Program-made: the position numbers and the translations under genes
The notes under the pieces: model-generated
Told to the model about the DNA's origin: nothing
Database searches by the model: none
Seen by the model: only the letters and a program-made list of their open reading frames with translations
In this document: one piece after another, positions 42,525 through 53,139 of the stretch
Position numbering within the stretch: the first letter of the stretch is position 1
Layout: the number at the start of each line of letters is the position of its first letter
Source: Hirsutella rhossiliensis
Lineage: Eukaryota > Ascomycota > Sordariomycetes > Hypocreales > Ophiocordycipitaceae
Direction of reading: 5' to 3'
Assembly (NCBI RefSeq): GCF_020360975.1
Contig: NW_025408688.1
Span: 682,001 to 746,000 of the forward strand
DNA length: 64,000 bases

Positions 42525-44136
42525 TCAAGCACTGTCGGGCGGGAGTCTGACCTGCTCCAAGTGCGCCCTCCCCGTCCTTAAAGTCCACGCCCATAGTCCT
42601 AGGACAGCCATTATGCAGATGAAGCTAAACACCAGACTCCCTCCAAATGTCAGCGCGTGGTACGTCCAGGCACTGTTCCGATCCGGCTTGGCGACCTGGC
42701 AGACGATGGTCCAGGGCAGGATGTATAAAAGCGTGCTGGCCAAGCTCTGCCACAGATACCACTTAGGCCGCGTCGCGAGTAAGATGGCACTCATTTGCGT
42801 CGACACGGCGTACACGATATAGCACCAGTCCAACGTTCTCCACATACGTGCGGTCACTTCAGCCACTTCATCGCTGCCGCTCAGATACCGTGCGAAGGAG
42901 TGTGCACCCACAAAATACATGGAGATGCAAAGCGGCACTTCGAAAGCGAGGGCCAGGACGGCGGAGACGAATGCCGGACGGGTGATTCGACCCAAAGACG
43001 CCAGACTCGGCCGGGGCTGGAGCGTGGTGATGCCAATGTCGCTCCGCCAGCGGCTCCAGTTGTGTCCCACAAAGGCCAGGGTCGTGGCTTCCAAGGCGGA
43101 CACGGGGACCATGACGAAGCCCCAGCGGATGGTGTTGAAGACGCCCCAAGCCGTGGCGTAGGTGGTTCCCATGGAGACGATGGTGGTGACGAGCCACAGA
43201 TAAAAGGAGTTTCGGATGGCCGACTCGACAAAGGTTGGAATGGCCGGCCAAAGGAGGATCTTGAGGGCCCAGAGACTGGGCGCTACCCGCTCTCTCCCAC
43301 TTTCCTGGACCGAGTTTTTGAACAAAAAGTAAGCGAGGGCGCCGAAAGCGGCTGCGAGACTGCAGGCTAGATGGATGCCCGCCTGTAGATTCGCCGTCGG
43401 CTCGAAGCTCCCAACTTTGAAGGTTGAGATCAGCAGCAAGTCGAGGACAATGTTTACGGCAAACTTGATACAGCTCAAGACCAGGGCGACGTCGGGTTCG
43501 TCGAGGGCCCTCGTCGCAGCGCCAATGGCAGCCTCGATGGCACCGCTGCACACCGAGAAGCTGCCGATGCGCACATAAGTGATGCTCTGCTGGCGCACCT
43601 CGAGAGGCACGAACCCCCTGGCGAAAGCCTCTGCGGCGCCGAGCAGTATGAGCGAAAGGACGAGCCCTAGGAAGGACTGCGCGAGTAAGAGAGTATGCGT
43701 CAAGGCTAGACGTTGGCTGCGTTTGCGTGAGTGCTTGTCACCAATGGTGGTCCACGAAACGCGGGGGAGACCCTCGTTGATGACCTCGGCGATGGTGGCC
43801 ATGTACGTGTAGACGCTGGGGATTGAGCATGTCAGTCGCGGAAGGGAGCCATTGTTGGTGGGTAGAGGGAAATGCTGCTGACTCTGTCGTGACGACCATG
43901 CTGGAGTCAATCCTGGCAACCCAAAGCTTGGTCAGGGTACTGTACAGGGCTGGAAGCAGGAAGGCAGCGATGTTGAAAGAGAGGGCCACTAGGTATCTGT
44001 CCCTTCGCCACTGGAACGTCGGGGTGCTCACGGTGGCACTGGTGGCAGCAAGGTTCTGCGCCTGCCTCTCAGTCGACGGCGCTGGAGGCACTTTCTGCGT
44101 CATCATGGCGCCGTCTCCCGTGTCTTGTCTATACAT
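42525..44136 (-). CDS. MATE-family efflux transporter, two exons
   Basis: Exon 1 ends at 43883 and exon 2 is 43815-42525 (67-nt intron). With the ATG at 44136 the protein has 514 residues; an in-frame ATG at 44316 would add 60. About twelve hydrophobic helices are arranged as two bundles, starting [30 protein letters not shown] and continuing [30 protein letters not shown] and [16 protein letters not shown]. This pattern fits the fungal branch of MatE proteins, which export drugs or metabolites against Na+ or H+. The substrate is unknown and the gene has no obvious cluster partners. The frame is clean apart from the intron. Confidence 0.78.
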
Positions 44137-44316
44137 GGGGAGCGAGAGCTGGAGAGGAGGAACTCGACCCTCTGATTGAGTCTCAGGGTCAGGCGAGGTT
44201 GATGGAAGTGCAGCCTCGTTGATGACGAACTGTCGATTCACCAATGACGGGATGCTTAGCAACCTACATGAATCGGCGTGCCTAAAAAAGCGAATTATAT
44301 CTACACAAGCGTACAT

Positions 44317-44949
44317 GCACCGGCACTGCTAGATGCCGAGGTTGACCAGTGGGCACGGTAGACATTTAGCTTGCGCGGATTATGGACGATCAGCCCACAA
44401 CGTTCTGATTGACGGGTTTGAAAAGCCCCTGGGGGATTTGATTGAACCACCGGCTTCGAGATGCATGAATTATCCAGGAGGTTCTACGACGCCCAAAGCA
44501 TGGAAACTGCGGCTAAAGTGCTTGGCAGGTCCACAACGCAGAAGGCAACAAGGTCCTGTTGCGCTCTCCCTTGCCAAGAGGTGGCCGCTGCCGGCTCGTA
44601 CGACATAACTTACTTACAAGGCGCACCGTCTTGTCGCACCAACAATCTGTCAGCACAGAGCATTCCGGCCTGCTCGTCAAGAATACCCGGATTGTGGCAA
44701 GCCTAGCAGCCGTCGCTCGACCGCCGTCGGCCGACGTGGCGGTACCAGCTGTCCCGGCTCACTTCATGCCCCTTGTCCGCGCTATTGTAGCCTGCAACCG
44801 ACTGCTGACAATCATGTGGCGAGCCGATAATGTACGGCAGGGGTCACTGTTGCAAAACAACCAAAGCCGGCTCCGACTAGACAAATCAGGTTAGTGTGCT
44901 CCATGTACCTCATCGTATGTTTCTTGGATTTTTGCCTCATTACGTAAAT
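44317..44949. other. upstream of MATE gene, nothing recognised
   Basis: Overlapping frames of 81-111 codons on the plus strand (44333-44894) share the same bases in different frames and have no motif. This is probably promoter sequence plus old repeats. Confidence 0.4.
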
Positions 44950-45003
44950 GGCGGGTTTTGGCGCTCAGCCGCTGAATCAGCCACCAAACGCCCGGTGGAT
45001 ATC
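44950..45003. repeat. short dispersed repeat (copy of 19945-20007)
   Basis: Shares GGCGCTCAGCCGCTGAATCA, GCCACCAAA and GTGGATATC with the copy beside pogo2. It is followed after 15 bp by the 120-bp dispersed repeat. Confidence 0.6.
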
Positions 45004-45018
45004 TTACACTTTAGACTA

Positions 45019-45142
45019 GACTGAAAATGGGCACTTATTTCCCGTTCAGGCTCTAGTCAAGGCGCGATGACTGTTAAACCTTGCTTAGCGCAGTAATCCC
45101 TGTAATCTGACTGTCCGAACCTGACTGTCCGGAGCCATCCCG
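45019..45142 (+). repeat. dispersed ~120-bp repeat, copy 3
   Basis: Matches 7349-7471 in order and orientation. It is joined directly to a 40-bp fragment of LINE ORF1 (45142-45180, CCCTCTGGAGCATCGCTTTT..., compare 25342-25375 of the LINE), so this spot has collected at least two repeats. Confidence 0.7.
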
Positions 45143-45424
45143 CCCTCTGGAGCATCGCTTTTCCCGTCTCGCCATTACGTGTCTTCGTGCGGCTCAACGA
45201 CCAGTCCCCAGCATGGGACTACCAGGGACATGCCTTGAGAGCCCATGTAGCTAAGACCCTCGACCTAGGGATAGATGCAGAGATGTGAAGAGCACCACTT
45301 GCTTGATCCTCAAACCTCTAAAATCGAGGAGCCATTATGTATTAGCATAGTAGGTGTATCGCAATATACTGAACAGTAGACACCACCTTATCCTTCCATC
45401 GCCTTGATCTCATCAATAGCCTTG

Positions 45425-47818
45425 TCAAATGCTTTGATGATTGGCCCATAGAGAATCTCCGGATCCTTCGGTGTCCCGACAAAGAGCCCGTCCCCTGTAA
45501 GGGAACAAGATCCCCCGCAATTCCCTGCAAAGGGGCTTGATACAGTCGAACTTGGGTTGCGGAAATTCCTCCAAGATGTCCTCAAATCCATCAACGTGCA
45601 TATGCCCTCGTTTGGCGCTCGCAATCTCTCGATAGCTGCCTGTGTACCACTTCGTCAACAGACTTGGCGTAGGCCGCTCCTTCTGGTTGAGCAGTAATTC
45701 CCAACCACGACGACCACACAGCCAGAGGAGCACATAGAAGAACGACTCTAGATCATGCCGGTAAGTGTGAGAGATCCCTTGCAGGACCTCAACTGCCATG
45801 AACTCCATCGTCCCAGTGCGACAGCGCGCCCCGCTGCGCCCGCTGCCCAGCTCCTTGGCAAGGTCCAGGTCGATCAGCATGCCCATGTGGCCAGTCGTTT
45901 TGCGGTCGGTTATGATTATGTTGTTCTCGGAAATGTCCCGGTGCAGGATGTTGCCTTTGAGGTGTAGGAACCTGTGTGCCTTGATGGCATCGCAAAGCGC
46001 CCCTAGAAGCTCCGATTTCGTTTCGTACTTGTGGATCGCCCGGCCAGCTGGGGAGATTACGAGACATCGAAAGACTCGATTATCATACGGTCCGCTGTTG
46101 GGAGCGAGCAGACTCGTTCCTTGGGCTCCTTCCACATCGTACGTGACCTCGTTTTGTTTTTGGCTCGACTTTTGACTGTTGGACCTTGATCGCTTAGAGG
46201 GTTTCAGGCTGACATCAGCCGACTTGCGCTTTCTTAACGGCCTGTCAGCGATGCTTAAGCCTGGAAGCTCGCTGAATGACCGAGAGAGGGCACTGGCAGG
46301 CTGAGACCGGGAGAAAGACTGCGAAAAAGCCGACGCAGAGCTTGGAGCACCTCGAAAGGTGTAAGGTTTTGTGAATATCAGGCCTGATCGCATCTCATTG
46401 ATGCTGGTTATGCGACGATGGCCGATCAAGTCGGCAATGCCCTCAACTCCTCTCTGACGGGCCAATCTGAGAAGGTCTGCCTCTGGCTTTCGCCTGTCGG
46501 ACGTCCAGGAGAACTTGACGACATAACTCCAATCCTCGAAGTCCGGAGGCTTCGTGAGATAGCAAGACGTCCCACGGCAGACGACTGCCCGTTGACGGGT
46601 GAAAGGCTGCGACTCCAACCGCAGCCTCTTCCTGCCTGAAGTCCCGTCTTGGTCAACGTGTATCAAGCGACTGTTGCCATCCAGCTCTGTAAACGTGTCC
46701 AACCCCAGTTCTTCATCATTCATCATTGCGTAACCGGCGATCACCTGTATGAACCGTTTGGGCTTGTCATGGATATCGAACGCGCCAGGACTGTAACATC
46801 CCGAGCGGTCAAATACCCAAACCTCCATCTCGCGCCCGCAGATTGTAAACGCGTGAACGTACCGACGTGTCGGCTGGCAGGAGAAAACATCTCGCACGTA
46901 TCGGCCGATCTGGAGAAGCGTCGCCTTTTTGTTGTTATTGGACGCCTTGAGCTCGCCAATCACTTCGACATCCCTCCAGTCGTGCGCGGCATCTGGCGGC
47001 TGCCCATTCTTTCGCTTGACAAAGAGATCGATCTGTCGCTGAGCTTCGGCACCGACAAGATCCTTCGGGTTCGTGGTCGAATAGTAGCGGCGTCGTTCCT
47101 CCGAGAGGAAGTCATCCTGGAATCGGAACCACCAATCCAGAACTCCGTCCTGCACGGGCGGATTCGGAAGGCCGGTCCACGCGCCATCGACGTGTTGGTC
47201 CTTTATCGCCTCATAGATGCCCAAGGCACGGCTTGTCCAGGTTTTCCCCTCGAAGTATTTCTCAAAGAATCCTTCCACGTCGCGGTATGTGCAAAATCTG
47301 ATCTCCTCAAAGACCTTTCTTTCCACCACCTCTCGTGTCTGTTCGGTACCTTGCTGGGAAGCGGAGGAATGGGTAATAGGCGTGCTGTCGAATGTCGCAG
47401 GAACGCTTGCAGGAGGCGTTACTCGGGTAAGAGCGGCGACAAGATCAAGCACGGCGTTCCAGATCTTGGCGTCGGACGCCTTTTGAGTGACGAGTTTAAC
47501 CAGCGGAAAGAAGTGGCCGTAGTCGTAGTGGCCTTGACGAAGATGCCCTAAAATAGTCGCCAGTTCGGATGCCACGTTTCGATTGTTGAGGGGCGAATGG
47601 AGATCAAGGGCTGTCTCTTGCCCCATCAAAGCAGTCAGTAGTCGCCATATCGCCTTTTTGCAGCCTTCTTCGGAGTCATCGATGGCGTCACCATGAGGAC
47701 CAGAGATTGATACATAGGACTGCTCTGCATCCTGAAGTGACTTCCTCAGGTGGCACAGAGAGCTGCCCAGGGGATGGCGTGCGATTATGTCGCGATCGTG
47801 TTCCGATAGAGTAGCCAT
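45425..47818 (-). CDS. FunK1-type fungal protein kinase, 797 aa
   Basis: A single frame from MATLSEHDRDII. The N-terminal 400 residues carry the long helical extension of FunK1 kinases, with a VIGELKAS-like segment and WSYVVKFSW as the beta-3 lysine strand. The catalytic loop is HRDISENN (near 626-633), the metal loop is DLD instead of DFG (near 650), and GTMEFMAVEVL is the activation/P+1 segment. A Ser/Arg-rich insert lies at about residues 495-560. FunK1 kinases are expanded in filamentous fungi and their substrates are mostly unknown. The last 24 residues look out of frame: the neighbouring frame reads LTGDGLFVGTPKDPEILYG and on to a stop at 45388, which is the expected family ending. Confidence 0.85.
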   Translation of the reverse strand: MATLSEHDRDIIARHPLGSSLCHLRKSLQDAEQSYVSISGPHGDAIDDSEEGCKKAIWRLLTALMGQETALDLHSPLNNRNVASELATILGHLRQGHYDYGHFFPLVKLVTQKASDAKIWNAVLDLVAALTRVTPPASVPATFDSTPITHSSASQQGTEQTREVVERKVFEEIRFCTYRDVEGFFEKYFEGKTWTSRALGIYEAIKDQHVDGAWTGLPNPPVQDGVLDWWFRFQDDFLSEERRRYYSTTNPKDLVGAEAQRQIDLFVKRKNGQPPDAAHDWRDVEVIGELKASNNNKKATLLQIGRYVRDVFSCQPTRRYVHAFTICGREMEVWVFDRSGCYSPGAFDIHDKPKRFIQVIAGYAMMNDEELGLDTFTELDGNSRLIHVDQDGTSGRKRLRLESQPFTRQRAVVCRGTSCYLTKPPDFEDWSYVVKFSWTSDRRKPEADLLRLARQRGVEGIADLIGHRRITSINEMRSGLIFTKPYTFRGAPSSASAFSQSFSRSQPASALSRSFSELPGLSIADRPLRKRKSADVSLKPSKRSRSNSQKSSQKQNEVTYDVEGAQGTSLLAPNSGPYDNRVFRCLVISPAGRAIHKYETKSELLGALCDAIKAHRFLHLKGNILHRDISENNIIITDRKTTGHMGMLIDLDLAKELGSGRSGARCRTGTMEFMAVEVLQGISHTYRHDLESFFYVLLWLCGRRGWELLLNQKERPTPSLLTKWYTGSYREIASAKRGHMHVDGFEDILEEFPQPKFDCIKPLCRELRGILFPYRGRALCRDTEGSGDSLWANHQSI

Positions 47819-48337
47819 TCAATCCGGTAATACGTAGAAAGCGCAACGATGCTGCACTGAGGTGTGGTCGACAGGCTCAGCAGACATCACCAGTGAGGTA
47901 AGATATCACGGGGATGCTGCAAGAATGGGGATTCGGGGGCCCGAAGTAGGAATGGTCGAAAAGCGTGGAGGGAGCTAGGCGGAAGAGCGCATGGCGTAGT
48001 TGGACATCGGGCCGAGATTCATCCGGTCAGGAATGGATATATCATGCCTCAGGCAAACACGCCAGGGTGTCCACTGGCTAAATGCTTGGATCGGTCTCAA
48101 CACCATTGACGCCCGGAAGGCCTCATTATGGCTTGTGCCACTGTCGCTATGCACAGCTGGTCTTGCCGTCCGCGGTGGTGGTGGCATTTTAGCATGTTCA
48201 GGCACACGGCAGCCGAGAGCCCCCCTGACTAACTCCATGATCACGCAAGTTTGTTGGGAGGCTTGCACCAAGACCGACCGCGCTTTAGGCGGGAGAATAC
48301 CCCTGACCTTGGAGCATCTACCACTGTGACATATGTC
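47819..48337. other. upstream of FunK1 gene
   Basis: Presumed promoter of the FunK1 gene. A 98-codon minus frame at 48271-47975 and an overlapping plus frame lack motifs. The MULE2 TIR begins at 48338. Confidence 0.4.
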
Positions 48338-51206
48338 TTGGGGGTGATTATCGATCCACCACTTTCTACTAAAAATCCACCATAGTGGGTCAATCTGTGG
48401 CTACGGCTGTGGCGAGGACCGGCCCCCGCAAAATTTATTTATGTGTACTCCGTACCTTCCCTACGAAGTACACATCGTACAATCGGATTTTCGCAAGCTT
48501 GACTGCACAACACAACGCACAACACACTGCGCAACACACCGCATAACACAGTAGTACCAAAAGTGAAGCTTCTCGTGATATCTCTACAACACCGCCACCG
48601 CAATGGATGCCGTTTTCGCAAGCCAATTCGACTCTCACGAGGCTATCAAAGCCGCCTGTGATGCTGCTGCCGAAGACGAAGGTTTCTCCTTGCGATCAAG
48701 AAGACCACGCGGAGGTGGGAAAGCCGGCGTCATCACGTATCAGATGCTGATATGCTCGAAGGCTGGCGAGTATCGCGATAAGCACGATCCTTCCGCCCAC
48801 GAATCGAGGGCTCGGCCTAATACGAGCACGCAAAAGACCGACTGCCACTTCAAGATTCGCCTCCAGCCTTCCTACGGCGGCGAAAGCTGGAGGGCGTCTC
48901 CAACCCAATCTTCCAAGCCACATAACCACCCCATGACGCCGGCCATCACCCACAGCAAATATCGCGCCCAGCTTATTGCGGATAACCTCGATCACATCAT
49001 CCACTTGTACAACGGTGGCCTTAAGCCGGCCCTGATAACCTGCCAGCTCCGTGGGCTCTGCCAGAACCCAGAGCATGACCCGGATCTCAAATTCCTCCTT
49101 GCACAGCACATTCGCAACGCCATCGCCCTATATCGCACCCAAGAACTCGCGGGCCGCACGCCTCTGCAGTTTCTTTATGATCAGCTCAAAGACCCGTCTC
49201 TCGGCTTCTTCTTCCGGGATACACGTGACCAGGAAGGCCGGCTGACCGGCCTTTTCATCGCACCGCGCACCGGCATCGAGCTTTGGAAGCGTTATCCGAA
49301 TGTCCTCCTTTTGGACTGTACGTACAAGACCAACCGGTCAGGATGCCTCTTTTGAACGTGTGTGGCTCTACGGCAGAGAAGATGACCTTCTCTATAGCCG
49401 CTGTCTTCCTAAGCGGCGAGGCAGAGCCACATTACAGGTGGTCACTACAGTGCCTGCTAGAGCTAGCCGAAGAAGAGGGGATTCCGATGCCACGGGTCAT
49501 CGTCACGGATCGAGAGCTTGCCTTAATGAAAGCCATCGTTTCCTTCCCAGCGCTTCGGCTAGTAATCTGCCTGCTCTGCCGCTGGCACGTCAACAAGAAC
49601 GTTCTTGCGAATTGCAAGGCGTACTTCCCTAAGGCGAAGAGGGACGATAAAAATCGGGTTATTCGCGACCCTAAGTTCACCACCTTCCTGAAAGAATGGC
49701 ATTCTCTCGTCAACGCCCTGATGAAGCCGCTTACGAGCAACGGCTACAGACGTTCAAGGAACCCGGCCGTCACCCAGAGGCCGCTATAGCATACGCTGTG
49801 AATACGTGGCTAGACCGCTGGAAGGAGAAGATCGTGCTGTGCTTCGTTAACCGGGTGCGGCACCTAGGCCATACAACAACCTCTATCGTTGAGGGCATGC
49901 ATGCCTCGATGAAGCGGTTCCTGTGGACCTCGACGGGCGATTTGACCTCTGTTTTCCAGCGTTTTAAGGCCTTCTGGAGGCACCAGTCGGACGAGATACT
50001 CAATTCGCAGCAGATTGGCATACATAAGACATCTACGTCTACTATTAGCCCGATTTTCGTCAAAATCAGGCCAAATCTCTCGTCTTGGGCGCTCAAGACG
50101 ATAGGAAAGGAATTCCGCGCTGTGCCTAGGAAGTCACTGACAAGTCAAAGCCACCGCCCGGCCGCTGTGATCTTCAGCACCACTGCAGCATTAAGGCCAC
50201 ACTCGGCCTTCCCTGCCGGCACGATATCTTCAATCGACTTAAAGATGCCGCTGTCGCCGGCGTTGGCGCCGCCGGCGCTGTTCCCTTCGAAATGAGTCAC
50301 GTGGACGAATTCTGGCATCGCGAAAACCCTCAGGCCACGAACTCTAACGACGTTCAGCCTGTGCGCGGCAAAGGCCGACCCAGGGCTCATTGAACCTCGA
50401 GAAAAGCACACGCCGCAATTCCTCGGCATTCGAGATCACTGAGAGAGCCGAGCGTGACGAGGCCACCAGGCCACCGCCGTCAACAGCGCCGGTAGCACTC
50501 ACTGGCACAGGCACAAGAAAGCGCAAGGCTGACGGCAAGGTTGAGAGAAGAGCCAAGGGGAGGGCCAAGGCGCCGAAGGCGGCCACTGCTGCCGCTGCTA
50601 ATATGACGAAGCAGGTTGGAATACCTTCAAACACACGGGGATTCCTACGAGCCGGGTACAGAGATGCCACGGGCGTATCAGCGCGCCGCTGCTGCTGACG
50701 ACTCTCAATATGAGCTTGCTGGCGAGACCCAGGACACAATCCTCTGTTATCAGGCCACGCAGCCGGCCACACAGTGGACCTTGCAGGGGTTCCTTGCCGT
50801 CAAGAGGAAGAGGGAAGATACCGAGGACGAAGATGACCGTTTGGCCGATTTTAATATAATGGAAAAGGAGATAGATGCAGAGGAGCGTTTGCAGCAAGAA
50901 TTGGCCGATGACGAGCTGTAGTTACTACTGCCTTCGCCTTTGCCTTTGAATTGGCAGAATTGCGCCTCCTATGACTCTAAAAATGACCTTCCTTCCTACA
51001 CACGTATTGATGCACCACGGCCGGCATCACTTTGCGGCATCAATTACGGCATCAATTACGGCATCAATTGCGTTGCTCGCGCCTCCAAGTTGGTGGTCGG
51101 GATCGCGCACAATTGGCAGGGCCCGGGCTCTGGCGCGAACCAGCCACAGATTGACCCACTATGGTGGATTTTTAGTAGAAAGTGGTGGATCGATAATCAC
51201 CCCCAA
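48338..51206 (+). mobile_element. MULE transposon with 65-bp perfect TIRs (MULE2)
   Basis: Left TIR 48338-48402 (TTGGGGGTGATTATCGATCC...) and right TIR 51142-51206 are perfect reverse complements over 65 bp. They share nothing with the MULE1 TIRs, so this is a separate family. The element is 2,869 bp. No 8-10 bp TSD was found. An hAT fragment begins 20 bp past the right end. CACAACACAACGCACAACACACT-like short repeats lie in the 5' leader near 48505-48545. Confidence 0.92.
48603..50921 (+). pseudogene. MULE2 transposase (FAR1/MULE type), frameshifted
   Basis: The start MDAVFASQFDSHEAIK at 48603 leads into a FAR1-like domain, then LLLDCTYKTNR (first Asp). A one-base shift near 49330 leads to VIVTDRELALMKAI (second Asp) and C-x2-WH. 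Another near 49720 leads to SIVEGMHASMKRFL (catalytic Glu). A further shift near 50120 is needed to read the SWIM-like GLPCRHDIF near 50200 and a basic C-terminal region (KRKADGKVERRAKGRAKAPK). The DDE triad is complete but spread over three frames. Confidence 0.88.
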
Positions 51207-51225
51207 TCCTTTCGTTCCTCAAGGC

Positions 51226-53072
51226 ATAGCGAGCCGGAACAAAGAGCTGCAGTCTCTTGAGCGCTTTACTGAACCGAATTCACGCTTGCATGCGTATGAA
51301 TCGCGCCGTGACGCGCCAGACTATTTTATCAGGTTTTATCAGGGCCTCGTCGCGCTTTGCAGTGTCCCAATTTCTACGGCAATGACTCCTGTTCCGTAGT
51401 TGCGGTCGTTCCCGTACCAAGATTGCCGACTTCGACACGCCCAAGACGTTTCTTCAGTATCTGATCGCCTCCAAGTTCGCGACATCATGGACAACTTCAC
51501 TCAGGCGGATGCGGCCGACTGCGCAAGTGACACTGCCGCCTCATCATCGCCAACACCGTCCACTTTGTCCCCACTGAACAGTTGCCGCCAGCATATTTCG
51601 CCCGTTTGGCAATTTTGCCGAAGAGAGGAAGGGAAAAATTATGCGGCAGCTTGGACCGACGCAAACGGGACGAAATGGTGGCACTGTCAACCCTGCTGGA
51701 ATAAGAAAAGAGCCAAAAAGTACAATTACTCTGGCGGTTCATCCGCCATTGTCAACCACTTGCGCAAGGAGCACCGAATCATGCTTCCCGGAAGACAAGA
51801 AAACAGGCGAGAAGTGACGCAAACTCGACTTGGTGACATCACCGCATTTTTGGCCGATGAGGCCCAGGTTTCCAAGAAACGCAAGGCGACAGTGGCTGAA
51901 AATGCCCTTGACCAGCCCATGTTTCGCGAGCTTTACTGTCTCTACGTTGTAGCCTGCAGTCTGCCATTCACTCATGTTGAGCAGCCAGCTTTTCGCGACT
52001 TGATACAGTACATTTGTCCGGCTGCGAATGATCTTCTTCCGACATCTGGGGATACCATTAGAAGCGATTTGCAAAGAGGCTACGATGGCAAACGGGAGTT
52101 TGTCAGACGTGCACTACAAAATGCTCTCTCGTCGATACACATTGTTCCAGACAACTGGACATCGCCGAATCATTTGGGCGTGATAGGATTCACGGTTCAG
52201 TTCGTCACCGAGGATCATGGTCTGCTGTCCTTGGTGGTCAGGATCAAAGAACTTCAAGGACAGCACAGTGGTGAGAATATGGCGGAAGCCATCATGGAGT
52301 TTGTGCGAGAGTATGGAATAGCCTCCAAGATTGGTTACTTCATGATGGATAACGCATCCAATATGAACACAATGATCGACAAAGTCAGCGACGACCTGGA
52401 ACGTGAGTTCGACGTTTTCTACGACCCCCTCCAGCATCGACTTCGCTGTTTCGGCCACATCATCAATCTGGCGGTGATGGAATTCCTCATAGGTAAGCGT
52501 CCGCGCACGATCGAGTCCTATCACGGCCCATCCGAAGATGAGATCGAACAGTGGCGGACACGAGGGGCGATAGGGAAAGTACATAACATCGTTGTCTTCA
52601 TCACATGGACTCCTCAACGGCTCCAAAAGTTCACAGGTCTCAGTGATGGTCTGCGGCTTCGGCGGGATAACGACACCCGTTGGAACTCGTGGTACAACAT
52701 GGTCGAATGGGTTCTCAGACCAAAAATTCGTCAAGCCATTACTGTGTTCTGCTCCGAGGAGCCTGCGCTGCAAGAAGATGCCTTGCACCCGTGCGATTGG
52801 ATTGTTTTGGCCGAGATCCATAAATTCCTCGAGCCCTTTCACGACGCTACTATTGCCAACGAAAGCTGGAAAAAGTCCATTTCCGATGTCCTACCTACCA
52901 TGGACTACCTTTTGCACCATATCGAAGCAGCCAGAAATACGACCGATATACCTCACCTAGCCACGATGATGGAGACAGCATGGGCAAAATTAGCCGACTA
53001 CTACGAGCTCACAGAAGATTCACCTGTCTATTCGGCCGCGACAGTCTTGAATCCTTCTCTCAAGTGGACATA
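51226..53072 (+). mobile_element. hAT transposon, 3'-truncated (hAT copy 1)
   Basis: Positions 51226-53072 match the reverse complement of 60221-62064 almost perfectly; the 4-nt length difference is accounted for by two 2-nt deletions in the other copy. The left end lacks the subterminal repeats of copy 2. The right end stops abruptly at the TIR of the composite element. Confidence 0.92.
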
Positions 53073-53139
53073 TCGCACGGAGGATGAGCAAGTGGGCATA
53101 AAGATCAGGGACTGGAAGACTCTTGATTCTGCTATCTAA
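51487..53139 (+). pseudogene. hAT transposase, BED finger plus catalytic core, C-terminus lost
   Basis: I favour the start MDNFTQADAADC at 51487; the frame is open from 51400. A BED zinc finger (CQPCW...HLRKEHR) is followed by the RNase-H-like core with Asp in IVPDNWTSPN and MMDNASNMNTM, and the C-x2-H block RCFGHIINLAV. After LNPSLKWTY the frame runs into the neighbouring TIR for 21 unrelated codons. The C-terminal dimerisation region with the catalytic Glu (SAETERLFS in copy 2) is missing, so the protein would be inactive. Unlike copy 2, this copy is free of frameshifts over 530 codons. Confidence 0.9.

Noticed and set aside
46649..47551. A 300-codon plus-strand frame
   Set aside because: Antisense to the FunK1 kinase reading frame, which has catalytic motifs; codon-structure shadow.
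48505..48545. Telomere-like or centromere-like repeat (CACAACACA runs)
   Set aside because: The run is short and interrupted, and lies in the 5' leader of a MULE; no TTAGGG units occur.
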